Assembly: GCF_004769235.1 (NCBI RefSeq)
Contig: NZ_RQFG01000005.1
Coordinates: 1,240,001 to 1,304,000 of the forward strand
Source: Leptospira kanakyensis
GTDB taxonomy: Bacteria; Spirochaetota; Leptospiria; Leptospirales; Leptospiraceae
Length of the DNA stretch: 64,000 bases
Reading direction: 5' to 3'
This document shows, in pieces, positions 38,205 to 47,323 of this stretch (the stretch's first letter is position 1; every line of letters starts with the position of its first letter). Both the position numbers and the translations under genes were made by a program. Under the pieces are notes generated by a model. That model was given only the letters and a program-made list of their open reading frames with translations. It had not been told where the DNA came from and ran no database searches.

Positions 38205-39548
38205 TTAAGGTTGAAAATTACGATATAAAATGGCCCAGTCGATAGACTTTCGATTTTTCCATTCTGGTTCGCTATAGTATTTGCCACCAATCGAATTTAG
38301 GATCATTTCCATATAGTCTTCGCCTGGATCAAAGTCTTTTGCGTTTAGGAAAATGGAACCACCCCACTTTTTCTTGGCTTGGGTATGGCTAAATACACCT
38401 GACAAATCTTCTAATTTTTCGTTAGAAAGTGGAATTTTGTATTTGGTTGTGAGTTCTGTCACAAGATTTTTCACTGTTTGGATTTGTTCGGGTTGTTTGA
38501 GTAATTCTTCTGTATCTTTGGCAATGATTTCGATTTGGATGCAGTTGTCGTTTGTTCCGGTGGCTGCTGCTGCTCTGTCTTCTAAAACATCAACTAGTTG
38601 GTAAGCCTTTCCGTTATTATCGATCATGATGGATGCGGTTAGGTTACGCGCTTCGAGTGTACGAAGGGATTTAAAGTATTCCGAAATGGCAGTGTAGTGT
38701 AAAACCACACAGCTAGGTTTGATTTTTCCTCGGAAGGTATACTTAACACGGTATTCTTCAGGAGGATAACCTTTCTCATCTTTCTCAAGATATGTAAAAG
38801 ATATTTTTTCTGGTTTGGTGATTCCTCGACCATTGGTAGGTTTGAAAGTTTCTTTTAAAATATCTTTGTTTTCTTTTTTTAAAACCCAACCAGTAACAAA
38901 ACGATCTTTCCAATCATCTTCCTCATAATATTTTCCATCGATTTCAGAAAGAATTTGTTTGAGTGCGAGTTCACTTCCACAAGGAGAAAAATCTACAAAT
39001 CCACCAAACCTTCGTTTGGTTTGATTGTGAGTAAAAACTCCTTTTTTGGAGATTACATCGTAATTGGATTTTGGAATGTTTAGTTCTTCTGTCAGGTAAG
39101 AAATGACTTGGTTTAAGGCGCCGCGTTGTTTTCGGTTGTTGTAGAGAGTTTCTTGGGTTCCTTCATAAACGAGATGGATGGATTCTAAATCGATTCCCGG
39201 TGCGGCCGACCATTCATGATTTAAAAACTCTGGATCTCCAAAGATATTTCCTTCTGAGTCCACATAAACATGAAACATAAATTGGTTAGCAACGGAAAGT
39301 TTGAGAAAATCAGGGAACTTACGTTTTCCCGAATTGTGAAGGATGATGGCGGAAACTGATTTTGGGTCTCGTGACTTGGAGAGAGAACTCCATTTTACAT
39401 TCTTTACCGACTCTAGTTCGTTATAAGGTACCAAACCTTGGATGCGAATGGATGGATAGTCGGGTTCCCTTCGAAAAATACCAATACATCCAGTAAAAAT
39501 AAGGAAAATGAGTGATAATTTTACAAGTTTCTGACACAATGGGTTCAA
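38205..39548 (-). CDS. Lipoprotein with two tandem amidase_2/PGRP-like domains
   Basis: A protein of about 447 residues from a TTG at 39548, which yields a compact lipoprotein signal (L-S-L-I-F-L-I-F-T-G-C). An ATG at 39629 is possible but overlaps the divergent gene. Two N-acetylmuramoyl-L-alanine amidase-type domains are visible. The first has A-I-I-L-H-N-S-G and G-V-F-T-H-N-Q-T-K-R-R-F-G-G; the second has C-V-V-L-H-Y-T-A and G-V-F-S-H-T-Q-A-K-K-K-W-G-G. Each ends with G-G/K-Y-Y. Such domains cut the peptide from glycan strands; whether both copies are active is not clear. Confidence 0.75.
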   Translation of the reverse strand: MNPLCQKLVKLSLIFLIFTGCIGIFRREPDYPSIRIQGLVPYNELESVKNVKWSSLSKSRDPKSVSAIILHNSGKRKFPDFLKLSVANQFMFHVYVDSEGNIFGDPEFLNHEWSAAPGIDLESIHLVYEGTQETLYNNRKQRGALNQVISYLTEELNIPKSNYDVISKKGVFTHNQTKRRFGGFVDFSPCGSELALKQILSEIDGKYYEEDDWKDRFVTGWVLKKENKDILKETFKPTNGRGITKPEKISFTYLEKDEKGYPPEEYRVKYTFRGKIKPSCVVLHYTAISEYFKSLRTLEARNLTASIMIDNNGKAYQLVDVLEDRAAAATGTNDNCIQIEIIAKDTEELLKQPEQIQTVKNLVTELTTKYKIPLSNEKLEDLSGVFSHTQAKKKWGGSIFLNAKDFDPGEDYMEMILNSIGGKYYSEPEWKNRKSIDWAILYRNFQP

Positions 39549-39570
39549 AAATAAAACAAGGACAAGTGAC

Positions 39571-40077
39571 TTGGAGCCGTATACACCCTTTATCCTATCG
39601 CGAAATCGTTTCTTAAAGTTTTCTCTCAAATGTTTTGCCTTAACTACAGTTTCGATTCAGGGAGTGAATTGTGGTCCAGGCCTTGCCACTCCCGCTCTCC
39701 GAGGAATTTCCCCAGAACAATACCATAGTTTTCGTAGCTTGCAAGAAGTCTTCTTAAGCGACAACCCCATTCCGAATTTTGATTTAGGATTAGCATTGGA
39801 TAATTATGTGTACGGACATCCTTATCCTATTGAAACAGAAAGCGTTATACAATTGTTAGCTACTGTTCCTTCCTCCATTTTAGCAGCCATCGCACTTGAT
39901 TTTTCTTTCACTCCTATTGTGAAACTTCCTATGGAAGAAAGGATCAAAAGGTTACAAGAGTGGAAACATTCCTCACTTGGTCTCAAACGTGGGGTTTATG
40001 CGATCCTTAGACAAATTTCATTTTTCCTTTTAAGTTCCGACAAAGAGTACCAAAAATTTGTCGGTTATATCCAATAA
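39571..40077 (+). CDS. Small exported partner of GMC oxidoreductase
   Basis: A 168-residue protein read from a TTG at 39571. The N-terminus has S-R-N-R-F-L-K-F-S-L-K-C then a hydrophobic stretch ending G-V-N-C, either a Tat-like or a lipoprotein signal. The helical body has no recognised motif. It lies 10 bases upstream of a GMC oxidoreductase gene, the usual arrangement of two-subunit GMC dehydrogenases whose small subunit carries the export signal (compare gluconate 2-dehydrogenase subunit 3). That role is inferred from context only. Confidence 0.6.
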   Translation: MEPYTPFILSRNRFLKFSLKCFALTTVSIQGVNCGPGLATPALRGISPEQYHSFRSLQEVFLSDNPIPNFDLGLALDNYVYGHPYPIETESVIQLLATVPSSILAAIALDFSFTPIVKLPMEERIKRLQEWKHSSLGLKRGVYAILRQISFFLLSSDKEYQKFVGYIQ

Positions 40078-40087
40078 GGCGGACACC

Positions 40088-41695
40088 ATGGGAATTCCTG
40101 TTTTTAACGAAAAAATCATCACACCAAAAAAACACGCAGAGATCATCAAAGAAAACAAAATTGAAAATGGAACATGGGAATTGAATGCCGATGTTGTCAT
40201 CATTGGTTCTGGTGCCGGTGGCGCCGTTGCGGCCAGTGAACTTGCAAGAAATGGTTGGAAGGTAGTTCTCATTGAAGAGGGAAGTTATTTTACTCCAGCA
40301 CAGTTCAATTCTGATGAATTCATCTCGCAAGCAAGGCTCTACAGGGATGCGGGTTTTATTGTTACCGAAGAACAAACGTTATCGATTTTACAAGGGAAGT
40401 CCATCGGTGGATCCACAACTGTCAATTGGCAAACTTCACTTTACCCTCCTGACTATGTAACGAATGAATGGAGTGAACGATTTGGATGGCAAGGTTATTC
40501 CCGTGAAGAAATGGATTCTTATGTTTCCGAAGTCCATGAAAGATTGGGGGTTCATGAAGTTCCAGATAACTTAGTGAATGCGAATAACAATGTACTTCGT
40601 GTTGGTGGAAAAAAAATTGGCCTCACTCCCCAGGTGCTTCGCAATAACAACCGAGGTTGTATTGGACTTGGTCGTTGTGGTTTGGGTTGTCCAATCAATG
40701 CAAAACAATCCGCATTTTTAACTTGGATTCCGGATGCGATTGAAGCCGGTGCCATTGTTGTTTCGAATATGCGAGCGGCAAAAATCAAAGAAGGAAAAAT
40801 CAAAACGGTCATTGCCGAATTTACACCTGATGCTTATGAAACGGCTCCGAAAGAAGTCATCCAAATCATGGAAATCAGCGCTCCTGTTGTGATAGTGAGT
40901 GCTGGTGCCATTGAAGGTCCTGCTCTTTTGCAAAGGAGTGGGATTGGGAATGGATGGGTGGGTAGAAATTTAAAAGTCCATCCTACATCTACCATCTTTG
41001 GAAAATTTGATTCTGAAATTAAAATGTTCCAAGGCCCACCGCAATCCATCGTCATCAAAGACGGTCACAATCAAAATGGAACTGGTTATGGATTTTGGTT
41101 GGAAGCGGCGCCTTACCGACCTACACTTGCTTCTTCCCTCGTTCCTTTTTACGGCAAACAACAGTTTGATGTGATGAAGGATTTTACTAAATACAATGCA
41201 GGGATTGTTCTTGTTCGTGATGGAGCCGATGGGGAAGCCAATGCCAGTGTGAAGTATAGTTTAGGGAGACGAAAGGTTTATTTTGAACTAACACCCACAG
41301 ACGGTCTCAATATGTTACGCGGCCTGAAAGCCCTGGCCGAAGTGACAGTGGCTGCCGGTGCTAAAGAACTAATTTTTCCTTTCACTCGGTTTACAGAACC
41401 ATACAAAGTCACAGGAAACGACAACTTTGATTGGATTTTGAAAGAAAGTACAAAACCGGGGGATCTAACGGTTGGTTCGGCTCATCCACATGGCTCCATC
41501 CAGTCAGCAAACGATCCAGAAAAGGGTGCAGTTGATTTAAATTTGGAAATTTATGGTCATAAAAACATATTTGTCATGGATGCCTCAGTTTATCCCACGG
41601 GACTTTCGGTGAACCCACAAATAACGACGATGAGTATCGTTCTCAGAGCCTCAAGAAATCTGGCCTCACAAAAAGAAGAAAGAACGAAGATCTAA
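40088..41695 (+). CDS. GMC-family FAD oxidoreductase
   Basis: A 535-residue flavoprotein. The ATG at 40088 follows AAGGCGG. The FAD dinucleotide fold G-S-G-A-G-G is at residues 40-45. A Cys-rich segment C-I-G-L-G-R-C-G-L-G-C-P near 200 is typical of the fatty-alcohol/cholesterol-oxidase-like branch. The C-terminus has the GMC catalytic region H-P-H-G-S ... N-P-Q-I-T-T-M-S with a His and Asn. It oxidises an alcohol group, substrate unknown. No signal of its own; it may be exported with the small partner. Confidence 0.88.
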   Translation: MGIPVFNEKIITPKKHAEIIKENKIENGTWELNADVVIIGSGAGGAVAASELARNGWKVVLIEEGSYFTPAQFNSDEFISQARLYRDAGFIVTEEQTLSILQGKSIGGSTTVNWQTSLYPPDYVTNEWSERFGWQGYSREEMDSYVSEVHERLGVHEVPDNLVNANNNVLRVGGKKIGLTPQVLRNNNRGCIGLGRCGLGCPINAKQSAFLTWIPDAIEAGAIVVSNMRAAKIKEGKIKTVIAEFTPDAYETAPKEVIQIMEISAPVVIVSAGAIEGPALLQRSGIGNGWVGRNLKVHPTSTIFGKFDSEIKMFQGPPQSIVIKDGHNQNGTGYGFWLEAAPYRPTLASSLVPFYGKQQFDVMKDFTKYNAGIVLVRDGADGEANASVKYSLGRRKVYFELTPTDGLNMLRGLKALAEVTVAAGAKELIFPFTRFTEPYKVTGNDNFDWILKESTKPGDLTVGSAHPHGSIQSANDPEKGAVDLNLEIYGHKNIFVMDASVYPTGLSVNPQITTMSIVLRASRNLASQKEERTKI

Positions 41696-41748
41696 CTTTT
41701 TTCCAAAAATCCCTTTCATTCCCATGGGTTCCAACTAGTTTGGAATCC

Positions 41749-43323
41749 GTGCGGAAATATCTTTCCTTAGTTTTTATCTTTGTAATCTTTCAACCTACAC
41801 TCTTCGCAATTGATAGTGATGCGATGAAGGAAGGAAAAAAGGCTTTTTCAAAAAAAGCCTATGGCGAAGCGATTAAAAAATTTACAAAACACGCCGACTC
41901 ACACCCGCAAGACGGTGAGGCTTATATGTATTTGGGTTATATTTACGAATATAAAAAAGATTATCCTAAATCCATTCAAAACTTTAGAAGAGCAGCCGAT
42001 TTGGATTTGGACAAAGACCAAAGAAAAACTGTCCTCTTAAAACTCGCATTATTTTTTAATTACCACCAAGATTGGAATTTATCAGCAACGTACTCTTCTC
42101 GTTATTTGAAATACGATCCTAAAAATGAAGAAGTTCAAAAGATTTACAATCGCGCTGTGGGAAACAAAGGAAATCCTTCATCCACACATACATATTCGCA
42201 CCCAACAAAAGTAGAATCTAAACCTTCAGAACCAAAACAAACAGAAGTCAAAAAAGTCAATTCTAAAAAACCAGAAGAAGTTTCAGAATCGACAGAAACC
42301 ACAAAACCAAGTGAATCCTATGAACAACTTTTGGCTAACCAACCCCACCTAGAAGATGTTCGTTGGGATTATGTTTTATCTTTGTTTGATGAAAAAAAAT
42401 ACGATAAAGCGGAAGCCAATCTTAAAATCCTAATCGAAAAAAATCCATCTAGGTCCAGATACCATTACAAACTGGGAATTGTAAAATTAAGACAGGATGA
42501 TCCTAAGTCGGCGATTGAATCTTTTGAGCGGGCTAAAAAAAATCCGTTTTCTAAAGACACCAATGTTTTTTTATATTATGTATATCTGAATGAAGGTTTC
42601 GCCTTTCAAAAGTTAGCCGAAGTTGATAAAGCAGAAACATCCTTCCAACAAGCATACAAACAATTACAAAAAGACCCTCCCCTTTTGGCATTGGCAAGGT
42701 TGTACGAACAAAAATCAGATTGGGAAAATTGTATTTCTTCTGCTGACAAAGCTTTGTCACTCAATCCAAACCAAGTAGAATCTCATATGTTCCGTTTTGT
42801 TTGTATGTTTGAAGCAGGTAAAAGAACCAAAAAGTTTGATACAAGTTTTGCCAAGTATTCAGAGTTTATTGATTCGAAATTTCCAGACCTGACCCAGACC
42901 CCAGAGAAATACCAAGTAGGATTTATCAAACTAGCAAGGCGTTATACGGAAACGAATGCCTTTGACAAAGCAGAAACTTATTTTTCCGTTTTGGAAAAAG
43001 ATCCGGCTCGTGCCGAATCTCGGGAGTTTTTATTCTATCGTGGGCGTAATTATTTTTATTCAGGGAAAGTGGATTCTGCCATTTCTATCCTTCAAAAAGT
43101 AACAGGATCTTCCTCGGGACATTATCTACTGGCTAGATGTTATTCCAGAAAGGGTGACGTTCCTAAAACCAAAGAACAGTTTAAGTTAGCTGCTGATTTA
43201 AAACCAGAGTATTGGACATCTGAATCTTTAGAGAAAGATTTTAAAGAGGTTTGGAAAGATTCATCTTTTCGGGATTTTATTGGCACAAAAGCGGGTACCG
43301 TGAGTGCCCAAGTGAAACCTTAA
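41749..43323 (+). CDS. Exported TPR-repeat protein
   Basis: A protein of about 524 residues from a GTG at 41749 (a TTG at 41740 is the alternative), with a signal peptide ending T-L-F-A. It contains tetratricopeptide repeats in two blocks, roughly residues 20-130 and 190-500, for example A-Y-M-Y-L-G-Y-I-Y-E-Y-K-K-D-Y-P-K-S-I. A charged Lys/Glu/Ser/Pro linker (about 135-190) separates them. It should be a periplasmic scaffold. A neighbouring function cannot be assigned; the GMC genes lie upstream on the same strand. Confidence 0.75.
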   Translation: MRKYLSLVFIFVIFQPTLFAIDSDAMKEGKKAFSKKAYGEAIKKFTKHADSHPQDGEAYMYLGYIYEYKKDYPKSIQNFRRAADLDLDKDQRKTVLLKLALFFNYHQDWNLSATYSSRYLKYDPKNEEVQKIYNRAVGNKGNPSSTHTYSHPTKVESKPSEPKQTEVKKVNSKKPEEVSESTETTKPSESYEQLLANQPHLEDVRWDYVLSLFDEKKYDKAEANLKILIEKNPSRSRYHYKLGIVKLRQDDPKSAIESFERAKKNPFSKDTNVFLYYVYLNEGFAFQKLAEVDKAETSFQQAYKQLQKDPPLLALARLYEQKSDWENCISSADKALSLNPNQVESHMFRFVCMFEAGKRTKKFDTSFAKYSEFIDSKFPDLTQTPEKYQVGFIKLARRYTETNAFDKAETYFSVLEKDPARAESREFLFYRGRNYFYSGKVDSAISILQKVTGSSSGHYLLARCYSRKGDVPKTKEQFKLAADLKPEYWTSESLEKDFKEVWKDSSFRDFIGTKAGTVSAQVKP

Positions 43324-43351
43324 TCGAATACAGGGATTGATTAAAAATATT

Positions 43352-43388
43352 AAAAACAAAATGCCTCGGATATAATTCTCTGAGGCAA
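43352..43388 (-). terminator. Intrinsic terminator of the aroD operon
   Basis: On the minus strand a 6-base-pair stem (TGCCTC with GAGGCA, 43382-43387 and 43362-43367) is followed by TTTTGTTTTTA. It lies directly after the aroD stop and also in the gap with the convergent TPR gene. Confidence 0.65.
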
Positions 43389-43394
43389 TCAGAT

Positions 43395-44111
43395 CTAATC
43401 TTCTTTAGAATCTTTTCCAGAACCTGGGCTTTTAAACAAATCTGCGCGTAGTTTTTTAAAGGTATCTACGGAGATTTGGCCTGGCGCTTTTGGTTCGCCA
43501 AGTGTCATATAGGTGAATGTTGAATGAAACTTATCACCGAAAACGCGAGAGATAAGACCAAGTTCACCCATACAAATTCCAATCATTGTATTTGATTTAG
43601 ATAAAAGTTTAATATCGTTTAAAAAATCTGCAGTTTCTTCAATGTCTTCTGGTGTGATCGCAAATTTGAAGATAGGGTTCTTCTTTTTAACAGGTTTTGC
43701 TTTGTTTATGAAATTGGTCATTTCATTTGCAAGGATAGACTTTTTGAAAGAATGATAAGAATAAATGATTCGATAGTTTAGAGTTTCGTAATTGCGAAAG
43801 ATGGTGTCTTCTCGATTGAGTTCAATGTCTAGGTAGTTGGCATTGTCGTTAAAATCTTTCAGGATTCCTTCTACATCTTCATGGAAAAGTTTTACATATG
43901 ACCTTACACTGCTATCTTCTGCTCTTCTGTAAGTGAATAGAACCGGAAGACCGAGTGCCTTCAGTTTTTTTTTCATTTCTTTTTGGATGTAATTTCTGGA
44001 AAAAAGATCCAATCGGACTTCGATGACATCGACATCCTTTACATCTTTTTTTTGTAAATGGCGAAGGTCATCTTCACCAACAGAAGCTATGATTTTATAA
44101 GATTCTGGCAT
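43395..44111 (-). CDS. aroD: 3-dehydroquinate dehydratase, type I
   Basis: A 238-residue class I enzyme, third step of the shikimate pathway (3-dehydroquinate to 3-dehydroshikimate). The Schiff-base lysine is K149 in I-F-K-F-A-I-T, the base His is H120 in S-Y-H-S-F, and E31-V-R33-L-D binds substrate; G-x2-S-R-V-F-G and A-P-G-Q-I-S complete the signature. It is the last gene of the operon with kdsD, NusG-like and TonB-like genes. aroC lies 2 kb away on the other strand. Confidence 0.9.
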   Translation of the reverse strand: MPESYKIIASVGEDDLRHLQKKDVKDVDVIEVRLDLFSRNYIQKEMKKKLKALGLPVLFTYRRAEDSSVRSYVKLFHEDVEGILKDFNDNANYLDIELNREDTIFRNYETLNYRIIYSYHSFKKSILANEMTNFINKAKPVKKKNPIFKFAITPEDIEETADFLNDIKLLSKSNTMIGICMGELGLISRVFGDKFHSTFTYMTLGEPKAPGQISVDTFKKLRADLFKSPGSGKDSKED

Positions 44112-44117
44112 AATAAT

Positions 44118-45092
44118 TTATAATCCTTTTTGTAATAAATCGTGAAGGGATATCATTCCCACAAATAAACCTTTTTCATCCACAACGGGAGCAACAGAGA
44201 TCGGTCTCTCACGGCCTTCCATTTTGATGAGAACATCATAAGCCTTTTCATCGGGTCGGAAACTGTTGGGATTTGCGTTCATCATTTCTTTGGCAGTGAC
44301 CGTAGGTAGAAGTGTGTTTTTAGTTAGATATTTGCGGATGTCATAATCAGTAATGAGGCCAACTAGTTTGGAATCTGCATCCACAACGCCTGTAGCACCG
44401 ATCCCTTTCTCTGTAATTTCTTTGAGAATGGTTTCAAGATTGGCATCCAGAGAAATAGAAGCATTCCTCTCTCCTTTTCGCATAACATCGGATAGGTATA
44501 AGGAAAGTCGTTTTCCTAGTCTTCCTGCTGGATGGTATAAAGCAAAATCATTGGCTTGAAAATTTTTTAATTCCATAAGAGCCACGGCAATGGCATCTCC
44601 AAGAACTAATGCAATGGTTGTACTAGATGTGGGAGCTAAATCCAAAGGACAGGCTTCTTTTAAAACTGGAGTAATGATGACTACATCGGAAAGAGAAGCT
44701 AACTTTGATTTGGCGTTAGCGGTGATCCCAACAATTTTTGCTCCAATTTTGCGAAGAGTCGGAAGAATGTAGTTGAGTTCTTCAGATTCTCCGCTTTTGC
44801 CAATTGCAAGCACCACGTCATCAGGCCCAACAATTCCAGAATCTCCATGAGAAGCATCTGTTGGGTGTAAAAAATAAGCCGAGGTTCCTGTGGAAGAAAG
44901 TGTATGGGAAATTTTTTTGGCAATGTCACCAGATTTACCAACACCAGTGACGATCACTTTTCCATTGGAATTTAAAATGAGATCGATACAATCTTTGACG
45001 GAAGGATCGAGTTTGTCACGGAAGTGGACGAGAGATGAAATTTCATCATCTAGTGCTTGTTTTACGATTGATATAGTATCTTTTTCTTTCAT
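44118..45092 (-). CDS. kdsD: D-arabinose-5-phosphate isomerase (KpsF/GutQ family)
   Basis: A 324-residue enzyme with an N-terminal sugar-isomerase (SIS) domain (V-T-G-V-G-K-S-G near residue 50, S-S-T-G-T-S-A-Y-F-L-H-P-T-D-A-S-H-G-D) and two C-terminal CBS domains from about 205. It makes arabinose-5-phosphate from ribulose-5-phosphate for Kdo and lipopolysaccharide. The ATG overlaps the NusG-like gene's stop by four bases. A sixth-base gap leads to aroD. Confidence 0.92.
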   Translation of the reverse strand: MKEKDTISIVKQALDDEISSLVHFRDKLDPSVKDCIDLILNSNGKVIVTGVGKSGDIAKKISHTLSSTGTSAYFLHPTDASHGDSGIVGPDDVVLAIGKSGESEELNYILPTLRKIGAKIVGITANAKSKLASLSDVVIITPVLKEACPLDLAPTSSTTIALVLGDAIAVALMELKNFQANDFALYHPAGRLGKRLSLYLSDVMRKGERNASISLDANLETILKEITEKGIGATGVVDADSKLVGLITDYDIRKYLTKNTLLPTVTAKEMMNANPNSFRPDEKAYDVLIKMEGRERPISVAPVVDEKGLFVGMISLHDLLQKGL

Positions 45093-45628
45093 GTGAGCAA
45101 TTCCTCCCAGGCCAAATCATCCACTTTGATTTCATAAGAAAACGCAGTTTCGACTCCTGGAATCCTTAGAACCACTAAGGTTTTATTTTTAACTTTTAAT
45201 ATTTCCATTGTTTTCCCCTGCAATGGTCCACTGATGATTCGAACCATTTTTCCTTTTTCTAAAACGGATTCAGGACGTACCGTCAAGGAATCAGCATACT
45301 TTTTAAGGCCTTCTTCTAAAATATCTAAATCGTCCTGCGATACAGTAGCAGGTTGACCCTTGTGAAATACAAAATGGTGGGAACCCGGTAATTGGAGGAC
45401 TTTATTTTTATCTCTCCAGAAAACAATATGAACAAAAATATAAGAAGGTAGAATAGGAACGTGAACCCATTTGAATCGGTCTGTCCATTTTTTCCTTTCT
45501 TTGCGGATGGGGAGATAGTTCTCCAAATGGTATTTTTTTAGAAGTTCACTGAGTTTTTTTTCCGCTCTTGGTTTTGTATACACAATGTACCAAGCACTCT
45601 CTTCTATGGGGGGATTAGTCTCGGACAT
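45089..45628 (-). CDS. NusG/RfaH-like transcription antiterminator
   Basis: A 179-residue protein with an N-terminal NGN domain (W-Y-I-V-Y-T-K-P-R-A-E-K-K at the start, L-P-S-Y-I-F-V-H near 60) and a C-terminal KOW domain (G-K-M-V-R-I-I-S-G-P-L-Q-G near 128). Its short, operon-linked form suggests a specialised NusG paralogue such as RfaH or LoaP rather than housekeeping NusG, which usually sits beside secE and rplK. The specialisation is inference. It overlaps the TonB-like gene by 14 bases. Confidence 0.82.
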   Translation of the reverse strand: MSETNPPIEESAWYIVYTKPRAEKKLSELLKKYHLENYLPIRKERKKWTDRFKWVHVPILPSYIFVHIVFWRDKNKVLQLPGSHHFVFHKGQPATVSQDDLDILEEGLKKYADSLTVRPESVLEKGKMVRIISGPLQGKTMEILKVKNKTLVVLRIPGVETAFSYEIKVDDLAWEELLT

Positions 45629-46112
45629 CTAAGCGGAACCTAATGGGTAGAACAAATTCTTTACCTTTGGAATATTGAAACTGCCAATCGGCGAGCTGCC
45701 GACGCACCTGTAAATCAAAGACCTCATACCTGCATGGGGTGACCACTGCAATTTTTTCCAGGGAACCATCTTCTTTGATCGTAAGTTTGTATGCACAAAC
45801 ATCTTCTAATTTCTGTTCCAAGGCCAGAGCAGGATAACTCAGACAATTTTGAAATTCGGTAATTTCGTCTTCCCAGGTTTTGGTTCCGTCCACCTCGGAA
45901 GCATTTGCCGCCGATGAAGTTGTGGTATTTCCAAATCCGGAAGAAAATTGTAATCGGATGGAAGAAACCGCCCCTCCTTCTGTGAGGTGGAGGAATGGCG
46001 AATCTATGTCACTTTGAAGGTTATAGGTGACGAGAGCCAAAAGTAACAAGAAATGCGATCCAAAAGCAATGAACAGTGCCTTGTATTTCGAACCTTCAAA
46101 GAGGATGTGCAT
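45615..46112 (-). CDS. TonB C-terminal-domain protein
   Basis: A 165-residue protein from an ATG at 46112. One membrane segment (about residues 12-30, [14 protein letters not shown]) precedes a short linker and a TonB-like C-terminal domain (about 85-165: Y-P-A-L-A-L-E ... [11 protein letters not shown] ... L-A-D-W-Q-F). TonB energises outer-membrane receptors like the one at 21.5-23.7 kb, but the Pro-rich periplasm-spanning linker is missing. It may be a shortened TonB or a different TonB-fold protein. Confidence 0.65.
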   Translation of the reverse strand: MHILFEGSKYKALFIAFGSHFLLLLALVTYNLQSDIDSPFLHLTEGGAVSSIRLQFSSGFGNTTTSSAANASEVDGTKTWEDEITEFQNCLSYPALALEQKLEDVCAYKLTIKEDGSLEKIAVVTPCRYEVFDLQVRRQLADWQFQYSKGKEFVLPIRFRLDVRD

Positions 46113-46171
46113 TCCAAGTTCATGAAAAACTTTATTGGAGAGAATGCAATCTCCATTTTCATTGTCCGTAT

Positions 46172-47308
46172 ATGCCTTCAAGTTGGGGAAAAATTTTCAG
46201 AGTGTCTACCTATGGTGAATCCCACGGAACTTCCGTCGGTGTGGTTGTGGATGGAGTCCCAGCTGGTTTGCCTTTTCCAGAAGAAGAAATCCAAAAAGAT
46301 TTAACGCGCCGTAGACCAGGCCAAAATGATCTCACCACTCCAAGAGATGAAAAGGATCGGATGGTTGTGGAATCGGGTGTGTTCCAAGGAAAAACAACGG
46401 GAAGCCCGATCCTTATGAAAGTGAACAACCAAAACACCATTGGAAGTGACTACGATGAAATGGCCCATGTCTTCCGGCCTTCTCATGCCGATTATACTTA
46501 TTCAGAAAAATACGGTCACCGTGCGCATGTAGGTGGTGGTCGGTCTTCCGTTCGAGAAACGATCGGTAGGGTTGCCGCTGCAGGTCTTGCCCGTGTGATC
46601 TTAGAACGCGAGTTAGGAATCTCAACCGTTGGTTGGGTAGATTCGATTGGTCCAATTGATTCTAATATTGGTGAATCTGAATTTCCTATCACAAGAGATA
46701 TTGTAGATAATTTTCCAACGAGATGTCCTAAACAATCTGTGAACGATGAAATGGAAGTTCTCATTCGTAAACTTAGAGATGAAGGAGATTCTGTGGGTGG
46801 GGTTGTAAAAATTGTCGTTCGCAATTTACCTCCTGGCCTCGGTGATCCCGTCTATGACAAGTTAGATGCCGATTTGGCAAAAGCAATTTTATCAATTTCT
46901 GCTTGTAAGGGATTTGAAGTGGGTTCGGGATTTTCTGGTACTCGCCAAACAGGAAGAGTTCACAACGATGAATTTTATATTGAAGCAGGGACAGGAAAAG
47001 TAAAAACAAGAACTAATAATTCTGGTGGAATCCAAGGTGGAATTTCCAACGGAATGGATTTGATCCTTCGCGCGGCTTTTAAACCTACTTCTACAATCAA
47101 ACTAGAACAAAAAACCATTAACGATAAAAAAGAAGAAACCATTTTAAAAGCGAAAGGTCGTCATGATGCTTGCGTTTTGCCAAGAGCCGTTCCCATTGTG
47201 GAAGCTGTGGTAAATCTTGTGCTTGTGGATGCTTATCTTTATCAAAGAGCCTTACAACCAAAATGGTTTATGAAATATGCGAATTTAGATTCGATTCCAG
47301 AGCAATAA
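46172..47308 (+). CDS. aroC: Chorismate synthase
   Basis: A 378-residue enzyme that makes chorismate from EPSP using reduced FMN. The N-terminal [19 protein letters not shown] signature, R-R-P-G-Q, and [15 protein letters not shown] follow the family; G-R-H-D-A-C near 330 completes the site. The ATG at 46172 aligns with the family's start; it has no clear ribosome-binding site. It is divergent from the operon that contains aroD. Confidence 0.96.
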   Translation: MPSSWGKIFRVSTYGESHGTSVGVVVDGVPAGLPFPEEEIQKDLTRRRPGQNDLTTPRDEKDRMVVESGVFQGKTTGSPILMKVNNQNTIGSDYDEMAHVFRPSHADYTYSEKYGHRAHVGGGRSSVRETIGRVAAAGLARVILERELGISTVGWVDSIGPIDSNIGESEFPITRDIVDNFPTRCPKQSVNDEMEVLIRKLRDEGDSVGGVVKIVVRNLPPGLGDPVYDKLDADLAKAILSISACKGFEVGSGFSGTRQTGRVHNDEFYIEAGTGKVKTRTNNSGGIQGGISNGMDLILRAAFKPTSTIKLEQKTINDKKEETILKAKGRHDACVLPRAVPIVEAVVNLVLVDAYLYQRALQPKWFMKYANLDSIPEQ

Positions 47309-47323
47309 AGGTAATGTAATCAA

